A program made the translations under genes and the position numbers. Of a DNA stretch of 64,000 bases, positions 36,563-48,338 are shown one piece after another. The stretch covers positions 248,001-312,000 of the forward strand of contig NBAY01000022.1 in NCBI GenBank assembly GCA_002794775.1, given 5' to 3'. Under the pieces are notes generated by a model. It was given only the letters and a program-made list of their open reading frames with translations, ran no database searches and was not told the origin of the DNA. Positions within the stretch are counted from its first letter, which is position 1, and each line of letters begins with the position of its first letter. The DNA comes from Porodaedalea pini (lineage: Eukaryota > Basidiomycota > Agaricomycetes > Hymenochaetales > Hymenochaetaceae).

Positions 36563-39500
36563 ATGAAGCTCAAAGAAATTCACAGGACAGCGACATTCGC
36601 GTGGTCGCCATCGCCGTCCGTGCCCTTGCTGGCCTCGGGGACTGTCGCGGGTGCACTTGACGAGTCATTTAGCAATGACAGCCAGCTCGAGATATGGGCC
36701 CCAGACTTCATGGACAAGTCGGAATATGATCTTGGTGACTCTGCTCAAAACGGCCCAAAGGCCTTCGTCTCGGCGACCTCAAGGTATGCACCCTGCAAGC
36801 GTCGTAAATGTATCTGAACGTGCTCCAGATTCAACCGTATCGCGTGGGGTTCTCCCAATACTGGTCGTCCGAGAGGTGTCATAGCTGCCGGTATGGAGAG
36901 CGGCGAGCTGGGCTTGTGGGATCCGGAGAAAATTGTTGAGACCTCCGAGTATGTTCGCTTTATCCTTCAAGCGACGCGTTTCTTACGTGTTTTAGCGCCG
37001 GGGAGTCTCTCATCTTGCGCAACACCATTCATCAAGGTTCCGTTCGTGGTCTTGACTTCAATCCTATCCAGACCAATTTACTCTCGTCTGGTGCTACAAA
37101 TGGCGAGGTGAGTCCTGGCTGAATGCGCAATGCAAAGTACTCTTACACGTGCATTATTAGATTTATATATGGGATCTCAAAGACCCTAGTAAACCGTATT
37201 CGCCCGGGACTCGGTCCTCGAAACTCGATGAGATCACGTCTTTGGCATGGAACAGGCAGGTCCAGTATGTCCTCGCGTCATCTAGTAGCACGGGCTATAC
37301 CGTTGTTTGGGATCTGCGGAACAAACGTGAAGTTGTCGCCCTCGCATATGGAGGTGCTACTCAGGGTCTTAACATTATGGGTGCTGGTGGAAGAAAGGGT
37401 ATGAGTGACGTCGCGTGGCATCCTGACAATGTAGGGCGCTTATATTTCTATCTATTCCTCTACTAACTGTATCTCCCAGGCTACAAGACTCGTCACCTCG
37501 TCAGAAGATGACGCTTCTCCCATTGTTATGGTCTGGGACTTGCGAAACGCACGTGCTCCAGAAAAAATCTTGACAGGCCATGAAAAAGGCATTCTCTCCT
37601 TGTCCTGGTGCAGGCAAGACGCGGACCTTCTCTTGTCCTGTGGTAAAGACAATCGTGCTCTATGCTGGAATCCGCAGACGGCTGAAGTCATTGGCGAGTT
37701 GCCTTACGCTGATAACTGGGCATTTCAAGTTCAATGGTGCCCTCGTAACCCTGACCTGCTCGCTACGGCCTACTTTGACGGAACCATCGGTATTCATTCG
37801 CTGCAGACGACGAATGAGACGCCAGATTCGCAAGCCCCTGCCCCCACGCCGAAGGCTGACGGATCCGACGTGTTTGATGTTCCAGGCTTCTCTCGTACAA
37901 CGCAGGCAACTCTTTCTCTGAAGCAACCGCCAAAGTGGTTGCGTCGTCCGATCTCGAGCTCCTTTGGTTACGGTGGCAAGCTTATTTCCGTGTCGAACCT
38001 ACCGTCTGCTCATGGCAAGAACCAAAGCAGTGCCGTGCACATCCGCAAAGTTGTGACCGAGCCAGAAATTATCACACGTGCGAAGGAGCTTAAAGGTGCT
38101 GCAGATGGACAGACTCTCAGCCAGTTTGCTCAGAGCAAGTCGGCGGACGCAGAGGCGCGAAAGGTACATGATGTCGCGAGCTGGAAGGCACTCGCGAGCC
38201 TGTTCAAGGCGAACTCACGCGAAGAACTTGTAACACTGCTCGGGTTTTCCAAGGTGGATATTGCTGCGCGTGTCGCAGATGCAGTTGAGAAAATAAAGGC
38301 AACAGCTACGCCGACGCAAGCACCCGTAGATGAGCTGGATCTTGACCAGAGTAAGCCTCATGAGCCCGTGGTATCGTTCGCCGAACCCGTACCAGAGCCG
38401 GAACAGGAACAGGAACCGGAGCATACTCCGTCTGAGCAGAGCACAAGTGTCGCGTCAGACCACACGGATATCGCTGGCGCTGCCGATGGCGAATCAACTA
38501 CTACCGCACCATCTTTGTTCGGCGATGATATTGGCACGCCGCAGCTGGATGCTGAGGCGGACTTCTTCAGCACGATGGGCACCATCCGTAATGCGGTTCC
38601 CGACCATGTCCAGATTCCGCACCACAACTACGCCCAAGGCTCGTCTGTCGCTGCGACTATCGGCTCGCGCCCTTCCTCTGCAGCGTCGGAAACATTGAAG
38701 AACAATACCTTCCGCATTTACCCTTCTGAAGAGTCTGAGGTTGACCGTCTTGTGACCAAATCACTTGTGCTGGGTGATTTTGAGTCCGCGGTGACGCTGT
38801 GCCTCTCCGCGGAGCGCTTTGCAGACGCAATCCTCTTAGCTGTAAAGGGCGGCCCCGAGCTCCTACAACGCACCCAGCAAACGTACTTTGAGAAACGTAC
38901 GATAAATCTGCCATACCTTCGCTTATTCCAATCAATTGTTACGGAAGACTTGGACGATATCGTGCAGAATGCGGATTTACAGGAGTGGCAGGAGATCTTT
39001 GTCGTCCTTTGCACATTTGCGAAGTCCGATGAGTTTGCAAATCTTGCGGAGCAGCTTGGCCAACGACTCGAGTTCCACGCGAATATCTCCAAGAACGCAG
39101 AGGCACCCGGTGCTGATGAGCTCAGGAAAAACGCAACGTTGACATACCTTGCTGCAGGTCGGCTCGAAAAAGTCGTCAACATCTGGATCGAGGAGATGGC
39201 GGAGGAAGAGAGCTATCTCTTGGACGGGGCGGACGAGAGGAGCAGCTCGCGCTACTCAGCACATGCTCATGCATTGCAGACTTTTATGGAGAAAGTCACA
39301 ATATTCCGTAGTGCGACGGGCTATGCAGATGCGGACCTAAAGGTAGTGCCGGACCCTGCAGCTGCCTACAAGTTATCAGCTTTGTACGAACGATACTACG
39401 AGTATGCAGACTTGCTAGCCACGCAGGGTCTTTTAGATGAGGCAGTAAGCTTCTTGAAGCTGATTCCCTCAGACTATCAGAGCACTGGCGCCACAGAGCT

Positions 39501-41187
39501 TGACTTCAAGATGGCTCGTGAACGTGTGCTTGCTGCAGCTGAGCAGGGACAGAAAGCACTGCCGTTTGCTTCAGCTTCAGCAGTTCCGTTGCAGTCTAGC
39601 GCATACGGATATCAGTCCTATTCATCTCAGCCTGCTCCTGCTGCAGCTCCCGTCACAAGTCGGACGCCTGCGTACGCGTCGTACAACCTTAATGGATCTG
39701 CAGCACCGAACCAAGCGAGTAATCCGTATGCCTCTGCAGCTTCCACTGTTCCTTCCCAGCCTGCATATCAACCCACCGCGCCGATGCACACGAACACATA
39801 TGCTCCGCCACATAGCGTTCAAGTTCCTGCTCCGCCGCCGCCAATCTCTACTGCACCTCCACCGAGTGGTCCTCCACCTCCGCCGAAGAAGCGAGATAAC
39901 TCAGGATGGAACGATGCTCCCGTCTTGGATCGCCGGACACCAGTCTCGAATGCACCAGGAAAAGTCCCTGCCATCACCTCCCCTTTTCCAAACGCTACGC
40001 CGCCTCAGTCACTTCCCGGTTCGCCCGCCATGCATGGGCCTCCTCAAGGTCTTCCGCCTCCGCCACGACCCGGAAGCGTCAATAGGGGACAGTCTCAGAT
40101 CATGCCGCCGCCGGGCCAGCATCGTCCGCCTCCCGGCCCTCAACAAGGTCCTCCCCATGGCGGCTACGCTTCTCCCCCGGAGAGAGCTTTCTCACACCCT
40201 CAACAGGGCCACCAGCATGTCCAGAGCCAACCGGCACCTCCTGCACTTCGAGGACAGTCTCAGTTTGCACCTCCTATAGGCCGTGTGTTATCGCCGCCGC
40301 AAATGCAGAGTCAGCCGAGTCAAGTCCGACCGCAAGGTCAATATGCCCCTGCAGCACCGCGTGGACACGCGATGCCGCCATCTGGCGCACCAGGTGTGCC
40401 GAATCCATACGCACGGGCTACACCGCCGCCTGGCTGGTCGGGTCCTGGAGCTCCAGCTATGCAGCTGATGAATGACGGTGCCCAACAGCAGGCACATCCC
40501 CCCGCTGGACAATACGGCCCTCCACCTTCTTCGATGAGGCAAATGCAGCCACCTGGGGCTTTAGTCCACCACCCGCCGCCTTCTTCAGCTGGGCCGCAGG
40601 CGCCGGGCCCTCCAGGTGGACCAGCAGGAGCACCTCGTCCTCCGCCCTCGAAACAAGGACCGCCGGAACCGAAATACCGTACGTTTCTAAATAACCGAGT
40701 CTTTTCTCCTGTATTCAGTTACTGATGAGTTTTTTGATAAAAGCGGCCGGTGATCGCTCGCACATTCCGGATACCTCGAGACGCTCATATGAAATTCTAC
40801 TGCAAGCTCTTGACCACTTGAAGCAGACAAGTCCTGTACGTGATTCCACATTCGTCTGAAGCCCTTACTAATTTTATTGATTACAGCCTCAACAAAAACG
40901 TATGGTCGAAGACACTGAGCGCCGGCTTAACTCTCTATTCGATGCTCTCAACTGCGAGACTCTATCTCCGCCAGTTGTCAAGCAGCTCAACGATCTCACG
41001 GATGGTATGCATTCTTCATTCTATCAATGATTATGGCTAACCTCTTTTTTTAGCGATGGCTGCTCAGGACCCGCAACGTCAGCAACGTTCGCTTGCGATC
41101 CATGCAGAGATGCTGGCCCAGGGCTCGCGTACAGACGATATTGGGTTATGGATGTCTGCCATTAAGTTGCTCATCATGCGCCTGTAA
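36563..41187 (+). CDS. SEC31: COPII outer-coat protein Sec31
   Basis: Forms the outer cage of ER-to-Golgi COPII vesicles with Sec13. Starts MKLKEIHRTATFAWSPSPSV. The WD40 propeller includes IAWGSPNTGRPRGVIAAGME, GSVRGLDFNPIQTNLLSSGA and VWDLRNARAPEKILTGHEKG. After residue about 340 comes the ACE1-type helical region (DFESAVTLCLSAERFADAIL, TYLAAGRLEKVVNIWIEEM, YERYYEYADLLATQGLLDEA). A long Pro/Gln/Gly-rich linker (about 39600-40670) follows, which in the family binds Sec23. The C-terminal helical domain ends MAAQDPQRQQRSLAIHAEML and WMSAIKLLIMRL at stop 41185-41187. One exon of over 3 kb carries most of the protein, with short introns at both ends. Confidence 0.93.
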
Positions 41188-41413
41188 TTATTGTCGTCGT
41201 GCTGTCTACCAGCTGCCGTCGTATACAATCAGATTAGAAAATGGTATTTCTCCTTACTGCTTGCCAATGCATCATTAGTTTTGTATCCAGATCTGAGTCT
41301 GCGTAGTGATCGACGATGTCCAGAAACGTACTAGTGAGAAATGATTTGCTGTCTGTTCTTAATTCTTTGACGGACTACAGCTTTCATCCCTTTCTATCGC
41401 AAGTACTTTAGCG

Positions 41414-42925
41414 ATGTTCGAAGACACAAAAACGGATGCTGTTCTCGATGAGAAGCGAGTCACCAAATTTCGACTGTCAGTGGAGGAATTTGCTTTCCGA
41501 TCCCCGCAGACATCGCCAGTCCGCAGGACACCGCGGTCAAGTGTCCAACGCACAAGTAACCAAGAGAGCGCTCGAAGTGTATCCAAATCTCCTGGCTCAG
41601 ACTCGAAGAAACGCGCGTTTGTTGCAGCAGACAATGACTCTTTCGCGAAAGCGAAAAAGAAACGAGGCTATGCAGCTCCGGAAACGTACTCCCACCTGGA
41701 TTATCTCACTGACTGCCTTGGCGAATACTTAGATGGTAGTTATTTCATTCATTTCTTATAGAAAAGTACGATCTAAGCTCATCGTCAGTGCTTTTCTGTG
41801 GAATCAAGTAAATACGTTCCTCGCAATATACGTTGGAAAAACTTGAAGTGATGACGTGACGCCTACTTATCTTCTTCGAGTCCTGGGGTACACTCCGCCA
41901 CGGTTGGGCATCATTTTGCTCATCCAGGAAATAGGTTCTACAAAATGCTTCATGGTTCAGGTTCGAGTTTAAGCTAAAATAATTGCTCGCGATTGTACTG
42001 ACACAATCCTAACGCGGCTCTGCAGGCTTCACTGATCGCCTTGTTCCTGCAGAAGAGGACAACACTTTACCCTCTTTATATCAAATAGGGATAGTAGGTC
42101 TTTCCTTCATACCGCCTGTAGCTTAGAAGCTCACTGATGGCTTTAAGACTGATCTAGTAGATCGACCTTCAAGTTGTGTATGTATCCTTCGGTTTATTAC
42201 TAATACTATATATTACTCAGTCTAATCATGGTCTTTTTCGTCATGTAATAGGAAGGTGAACTGTCTTCTAAAGAAATGGCAGAGTCTGTACCTTCACTGC
42301 TACAGAAAGTAGTCAAGTACAGGCCGCGAATCGTGTACGTCAAGTATCTTCACATGCATTGTAATATTTCACTTTATTGATGAGTAATGTGATAAACACT
42401 AGGTGTTTTATTGGGAAGGGCATGGGTCAAAAGGTTGAGAGGGGCTTTAAGCGTGCAATCGTCGGGAGTGGTGTTTTGAACACGCTCCAGGATACCGTAG
42501 CGCTCATTCAGAGTCCCAGAACACCTAAGAAACAGAAGAAAGGAACAAGTCTGACAAAGAGCACCGGTACGAGCTCAGAAGCGAAGGTCGACAGTGGGAT
42601 TGGCCTGCGGCCGTTCAAGGTCACTCATGCGGACGCGACTTCCTGTACGTCCTCTTGACTTCATGTTAGTTTCACTTTGCCCAAGATCAAAAGATTGACA
42701 TAATCCACAGCTGTTCGCGAAACGTTATTCTTCTGTTCTCATAGCTCTTCAGGACTGGCAACGAGTATGAATGTTAGTACTGCCTTCCAATCGCAACGTC
42801 TTCAAAGCTGACGCCAGACCTAGTTGCAAGGGAAGATCGACGTCCTTAAAGAACTCCGTGAACTGGTCCTCAAGCATAAGGCCGGGACTCTCGACACCTC
42901 TTCCTTAGAAGAAGTTACTGTTTGA
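41414..42925 (+). CDS. Mug/TDG-type G/T-U mismatch-specific DNA glycosylase
   Basis: Base-excision repair enzyme of the Mug/TDG uracil glycosylase class, like fission yeast Thp1. A basic N-terminus (SPVRRTPRSSVQRTSNQ, KKKRGY) leads to YSHLDYLTDCLGEYLD. Splicing at about 41734-41787 and 41808-41887 gives VLFCGINPG, the active-site motif with the catalytic Asn, then VHSATVGHHFAHPGNRFYKM and, after another intron, FTDRLVPAEEDNTLPSL. The C-terminal half has VKYRPRIV, CFIGKGMG and, near 42715-42770, SVRETLFFCSHSSSGL, where the family has its second conserved motif, and ends KHKAGTLDTSSLEEVTV. Several small introns separate these blocks, as expected for this genome. Substrate preference among U, T and damaged bases is not readable. 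Confidence 0.88.
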
Positions 42926-43182
42926 ATACAGGCTACAGTTCGCACATTTTAAATTTGACATAGTAGTCTGGGCGATATCTTGCTTCACTATATAAAACTA
43001 GACTGATAGCTGCAGTGAGTCGGAGACGGGGAGTGCTGTAGCCACCTCGTGTAGAGTGTACGTAAGCACGTTCTTGACCGAAACCGCGTTGCGATGTGCT
43101 TGGACCGAGCCACATTAATATTCTTCATGCATACCAGTCGGGCACACGCGGCTATCAGCAGCTCTCGATCACTTTGGTAGTT

Positions 43183-45846
43183 ATGTCTGAAGCAGAGGAC
43201 GGCGCTACTAGTACTACTTCCCTCGTAACTTCTGTTTATCACGACGTCTGGGATGAATTTAATGCTTGGGACCACGACTTCTCGACAGCTGCAATCCTCT
43301 CTCTTCAACGTGACCTAAACTCGGACGCTGCCATTGAATCAGGTCAATTTGAGGCCACTGACATACGTACGCCTCACTCCTTCATGATTAATTGGACTAC
43401 AAGCCCGGACTTGCTTCAGTGGGAATATCCAAAGGAGAAGATTGTCCGTCAAGAGGGCTCGACGCATATGATTGACTTCCAAATAGTTCGTCTACAAGCT
43501 CCTAAAATGGATCCGCACCCACCCTACGAGTCTTGTGCCCCTACATCAACCAGTGGTTTTGTTGGAGATGACCCTGACAGCATGCCATTCGTTCCTTTCC
43601 CTGGAGAGTCCTTCGATTTCGATGGGTATCGCAAGTACTATGATGACTTCGCTTGGCAGAAACAACGTTTGGATCCTGATAGTACGTAGATATGCTTCCC
43701 CCATTCTTCACACTTCCCTTATTGGTCAATCGGCCATCTAAGTCGAAACAATTGTCTTGGAGTCGATAAGGCGGCTGGACACTTATCACGATGTTCCTCT
43801 CGAGGACATCAAAAGGATTCTATTACCGGATATGCGGCTGAGCAAACTAGGAGAAAGGTAGGGTCCCTGGTCGAAACTCTGTATAGATGCTGATACTGAA
43901 TCGCAGAGACCTCCTTCAATGGCTTCCCTTCCGAATGACGCACGATGAGATTCCCAAATTGCCCTCACTCCCAACACGTTCAGACATGAAGACACGCTTC
44001 GAAGGCATAGTCAACAACTTCTGTCCAAATCTTAACTGTATTGAAGCATTTTGTACACTACATGGTGAGTATGTAGCACGTCTTCTTGATCACAAGTGAA
44101 GATGGCCTTTTGTTCCACCAGAAACGAACCCGACCATGGGTCCACCGAATTATGTATCCTTAGATGAAAACCCACAAACAGCATTTGAACCATGTGGTCC
44201 TGAATGTTTTCTTTCCGTAGAAGGACCCTCTGCCGAGGTTGATGTACGTCTGTATCTGCTCCCCTTGAATTTAATCAAAGTAATATTCTCAGGGAGAGCA
44301 AGAAGCCGACGAGACTATCCAGAACACCATGACCACGGTATTGTCCGTATGCCCAGATCTTACAACCTGTCAGTTAGCTGTTGCCTGCTGTCGAACGTGT
44401 CGAGAGGTATTTCATAATCTTGTCTTGTCGTTCAGATTGATCTGGTTGACTATGTGAAGACACATGTTATTCGACAGAAGTTGGTTCTTCCACCAAACGA
44501 GGGTCCTTGTGTGCAAAATGGATCTGGCTTGGAGGTAGTCAGCACGGACACTGTGATCGAAAAACGTAGGCTCCACCGAGTTTTTTTTTCACCTTGGATT
44601 AGGTATTCACTCCTCTTGCAGTTGACCATTTCACTTCGGACTATGAGCCGTTTGTCCTGATTTACAGTCTAGCTACTAAGGAGGCGCTGATCTGTTATTA
44701 TCAAGTGACTTGCCGTGCCACCATTCGGGACCTTGTGATAACTCAGCGGACTGTCCTTGTTACCACAACAGAACTTACTGCGAAAAGAGTTGCCGCTGCT
44801 CACCTCGATGTGTGATTTCTTTTTAATGGCAACTTCAACGACTTGAGTAATAAATCTTGCGTCCAGGTATACGAAGGTTCCCCGGCTGTAAATGCAAGCC
44901 TTGGAATAAGCAAAAGCCTCATACGTGTACGAGTCGTTGCCCCTGCCTCAATGCCGGCAGGGAATGCGATCCTGAAGTTTGTGTATCCTGCAAATTGCAG
45001 TATGTCTCCAGCTCTCTACGCATCATTTATTTGTTTTCTGATCCCTCCTCTTTTTCTATAGAGGTCGGCCATAAAGTGTTGTATGCAAGCTTGCTTCAGG
45101 CTGATGGCCAATCCTAGATGGTCGTTGCTTTAACTCTCAGATCCAACGCGGAGAATCGAAGGTTAGAGAATCAACTACTTAACCGCTGATGTACAAATAC
45201 TGACAGAACAACAGAGGACTATAGTCAAGCAGGGGAAGTATGGCATGGGGCTTTTCGCGGACGAAACAGTACACAGAGGGGAACTTATTCTTGGTGAGCA
45301 CTCAAGAATCCAGAGCTCATTAAATATTTGGACTAAACCAACCGGTGATCGTTACCCAACAAGAGTATACGGGAGAGATCATCTTCGAGTCTACTGTAGA
45401 CTGTCGAGAGTATGTCGTTTCTTTTTCCACCTTGAGGGATACGCGACTCTAGTTCGCTTACGGTCGTGCTTATGCCCAGCTTTTTTTATACATTTCGTGG
45501 CCGGAACTATCTCTACAAGCTCAGCGAGTCGCTCACTATTGACGCTGCGAAGCTCGGCAATGAGTCGCGGTTTATCAACCATGACAAGGATAGGGTGAAC
45601 TGCGATGCCAGATGTCAGTGAAGTTTGCTGTTCCGCTTCGTGGGCGTGCTCTGATGTATTCTTTCCTCGGGGCTCAGATTCTCTGGTCAATGGCGTGCAG
45701 CGCATAGGCATTTTTGCGAGTGTGTTGTTATTTCCCTTTGAGTTGTAACATAGTACTGAACGGGACATTCGATGCCAGCGAAAGGGATAAAACGTGGGAC
45801 AGAGCTTTATTTAGATTATGGCGACCAATTCTTTCAAGACGAATAA
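43183..45846 (+). CDS. E(z)/EZH2-like histone lysine methyltransferase with CXC and SET domains
   Basis: Starts MSEAEDGATSTTSLVTSVYH. The N-terminal half has DIRTPHSFMINWTTSPDLLQ and a Cys motif NNFCPNLNCIEAFCTLH, as in EZH2. A second Cys-rich stretch (CGPECFL, SVCPDLTTCQLA) is followed by the CXC/pre-SET region, SLPCHHSGPCDNSADCPCYH then CEKSCRCSPRC and CKCKPWNKQKPHTCTSRCPC with LNAGRECDPEVC. The SET domain has KYGMGLFADETVHRGELILG, NESRFINH, VNGVQRIGIFASRDI and a final GTELYLDYGDQFF before stop 45844-45846. The family trimethylates H3K27 in PRC2, which needs EED and SUZ12 partners encoded elsewhere. Many introns; exon borders around 44560-44860 are the least certain. Paralogous to the partial gene at 1-687. 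Confidence 0.85.
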
Positions 45847-46114
45847 AGCCATTGTATTTGCTTCGTGAGGGCGCCTCGTGGCCTAAAGTCCTGGACTGTG
45901 GACATGCTGGGATGGTTGTTGGGCTGACAGCAAAGCTCTTGTGTTTCGGAGGTAGTGAGGATTATATGTGATCGCACGTCTGTACGTCAAGCCCCTTCCC
46001 GGATTCGATGATCTCGATGGGAGCCAGGCCTGCCAGGTCCATAAACATGAAAGAGGTGAATAGAAATACAGCCAGATAACTTGTGCTACAAAAAAAGGAA
46101 TGCTTCAGTGTCTA

Positions 46115-46753
46115 TCAGTCCTCGTCCATATGCACGTCGGCACTAGCATCCGTTACACGATTTGCAGCAGTTGCTGTTTGATGCTAAAACCAAATACATA
46201 AGCTTAGAGTACACTGGCCTCTGCTGGAGGAGAACGAAGGAAAAGACTGGAATGCGCGTATTGAAACCGTACGAGAAGAAAGCAAACACAACTCACCTGA
46301 CGTAGCTTCGCAAGGTGAATTTTCAGCGTTTCCGCATAGTTTTCAAATCCGAGACTCGCAAGTGCGTACAGGACATCTTCCCCGCCGACCGTCTTGCGCT
46401 TCTCGAGCCCGCATTTCTCGGCCGCCTCGCTCGTGACGAAGCTGATGAACTCGGACACGCATTCCTGCACACACTCCTTCGCATCTTTCGCGATTTTTGC
46501 AGTTGGCGGCACGCTTGCCTTCATGATTCGTGCGACATTTGCAATCTAGATGAATATTTTGGCTGTTGGTCAATGGCCAGGACCAGTGGGAAAGGTTGAG
46601 ACGCACCGGAAGGTAGCGGTCCTGCTCGCGGTACTCGCCAACTTCATGTTCGGTAATTTCTATAGGCTCTGGGACGTCTGCAGCTGGCTCTGGCACTGAT
46701 CCACCGTCTGCAGATGGTCCAGGCGCGATGATAGCGGGAGTGATTTCGGCCAT
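46115..46753 (-). CDS. HAP3: CCAAT-binding factor subunit Hap3 / NF-YB
   Basis: Histone-fold subunit of the trimeric CCAAT-binding transcription factor (Hap2/3/5). Read from ATG 46753: [20 protein letters not shown], an acidic N-terminus, REQDRYLP, then after a short intron [60 protein letters not shown] and [20 protein letters not shown]. This is the complete NF-YB histone fold with its DNA-contacting N-terminal segment. A last exon gives [20 protein letters not shown] and ED at stop 46115-46117. The gene is divergent from the next one (ATG 46974), with 220 bp between the starts. Confidence 0.95.
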
Positions 46754-46973
46754 GGTCGTCGTTGGTCGCGTTGAGCCGGCAAACCGCAAAGCACGCAGCA
46801 CGTGAAAGCCGACCGGTAAAGCGGTGCAATCTCCTCGTGTTCTGATTCAACAAGTCAACATTCTTGATTTTTTATCCCTTGCTTTTCTCCTCTATATCTG
46901 TACGACCTGCTTGTACGAGACGTACGGCGAGAAGGCCTCAATATCTCTGTACGACATCAAGAGACGACGACCG

Positions 46974-48338
46974 ATGGACTCGTTCTCGTGGACTGATGGT
47001 CTGCGTGCGACCGTCAGCACCTGCTTGCCATGCTTCACTAATCGGGGTTCAACAAGTGACTCAGAGGCAGAAAATGAAGGTCGAACAGCCCAGCAGGGCG
47101 CCCAATCTCGTTATGAGGAACTCGAGGGTCTGCTGGGCGATGTAGAAGATACGGACGGTGGTGCAGAGACCATGTCGTTACACTCTAACTTAGGAGACGG
47201 TCAGCGGCGGCGCAAGAAGAAAAGGCGGGCTCATAAGACTATTCGACTTTTTGGATATAATTTATTCGGACGCCCACCCATCCAACTTTCTGACTCAGAG
47301 GACGACAGCAACAGTAGGAGTGCCGGGAGCCACCGCCACCGCCACCGCCACCGCCCGAGCCGCCTCGCCATCGGTCAGCTCGCCTCCGCCCACTCGTCCT
47401 CGTCTGTATCAGCTTTCGATTCAGACGCGTCACCGCTCGATGCGGCAGCGATCTCCCAACTGACTGCGCGGGATGCCGCCGCTCGGGCGGCACACGCGGC
47501 TGCTCTGCGAGAAGCGGAGGAGCAGCGGCGCCGCGAGGAGCGGGAAGAGAAGGAAGAAAGACGTCGTCGTCGACGGGAACGGCGTGACTTGAAGCGTGTT
47601 GCTGCAGCGCTTTCTAACGGTACGGGGATGGACGGCGAGGATTTTGAGGGCTTCCAGGGCAGTGGCGGGCTACGCTCGCCCTTCAGTCCAGGCTCTATGT
47701 CCTCATCGGCTTCGCCGTCTCTGCCGAGGGCCCCCATGGATGAGTTCGGGCCGTACGTCGGCGGATCTCTCCCTACTGCCAGCGATGACCCTGCGGACGG
47801 AGAGGCAGACTTTGGCGGCGAAGTCTATGCACGCAAGACACGTTCACGCGGCTCGAATAGCTCGCACTCGCACAGCCAGTCGCAGACTTCTGCATCGCGG
47901 TCGAACGCTGATTCCTCTCAATATAACCACCATCACCTCTCCCAAGGCTCGCCCCTCCCATCGCCTCCGGTGTTCGTGCCGGGAGCAGCCGCTCAGATTC
48001 AAACTTTCAGCTCCGCAGGGCCCTTCATCGATACTTCGCGGCAAAAGAAGAAGAAGCGATCGTTGACGGAGACGTCCAAAAAATCATCGAGCTCGCCAAC
48101 CTCCCAGTCCGCATCGCTGCCGTCACTCGACTCCCCCGTCGACTCTAACTTCACGCGGAAATTTGCTCCTTCCGAGCCATTCATTGTGGAGCAGGGCGAG
48201 GTGTCCAGGCATTCTTTGGTCGACGATGACCCGAAGGATGTGGGGGAGTCCAAGTTCCCGAGCGTCGGTTTCGGTGGAGTTAGGAGGATGAACAGCACGG
48301 GGAGTGGGGTATTCTTAGCTAGACGAGGCGACGACTGA
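46974..48338 (+). CDS. Conserved Ser/Arg-rich protein of unknown function
   Basis: I use ATG 46974 (MDSFSWTDGLRATVSTCLPC), whose Cys-containing N-terminus could be lipid-modified. The frame is open 50 codons further upstream to ATG 46824, adding a hydrophobic LDFLSLAFLLYICTTCLY stretch, so a membrane-anchored start is possible. Downstream come an acidic EELEGLLGDVED segment, a basic RRRKKKRRAHKTIRLFGYNL and an HRHRHRHR run. Next is a long alpha-helical, strongly charged stretch (EAEEQRRREEREEKEERRRR, likely coiled coil) and a disordered tail. The tail ends VGFGGVRRMNSTGSGVFLAR. I do not recognise a family with known function. Single long exon, intact. Confidence 0.7.
   Translation: MDSFSWTDGLRATVSTCLPCFTNRGSTSDSEAENEGRTAQQGAQSRYEELEGLLGDVEDTDGGAETMSLHSNLGDGQRRRKKKRRAHKTIRLFGYNLFGRPPIQLSDSEDDSNSRSAGSHRHRHRHRPSRLAIGQLASAHSSSSVSAFDSDASPLDAAAISQLTARDAAARAAHAAALREAEEQRRREEREEKEERRRRRRERRDLKRVAAALSNGTGMDGEDFEGFQGSGGLRSPFSPGSMSSSASPSLPRAPMDEFGPYVGGSLPTASDDPADGEADFGGEVYARKTRSRGSNSSHSHSQSQTSASRSNADSSQYNHHHLSQGSPLPSPPVFVPGAAAQIQTFSSAGPFIDTSRQKKKKRSLTETSKKSSSSPTSQSASLPSLDSPVDSNFTRKFAPSEPFIVEQGEVSRHSLVDDDPKDVGESKFPSVGFGGVRRMNSTGSGVFLARRGDD

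Noticed and set aside
39500..40279. Plus-strand 259-codon ORF overlapping the Sec31 linker
   Set aside because: A shadow frame of the Pro/Gln-rich linker of Sec31.
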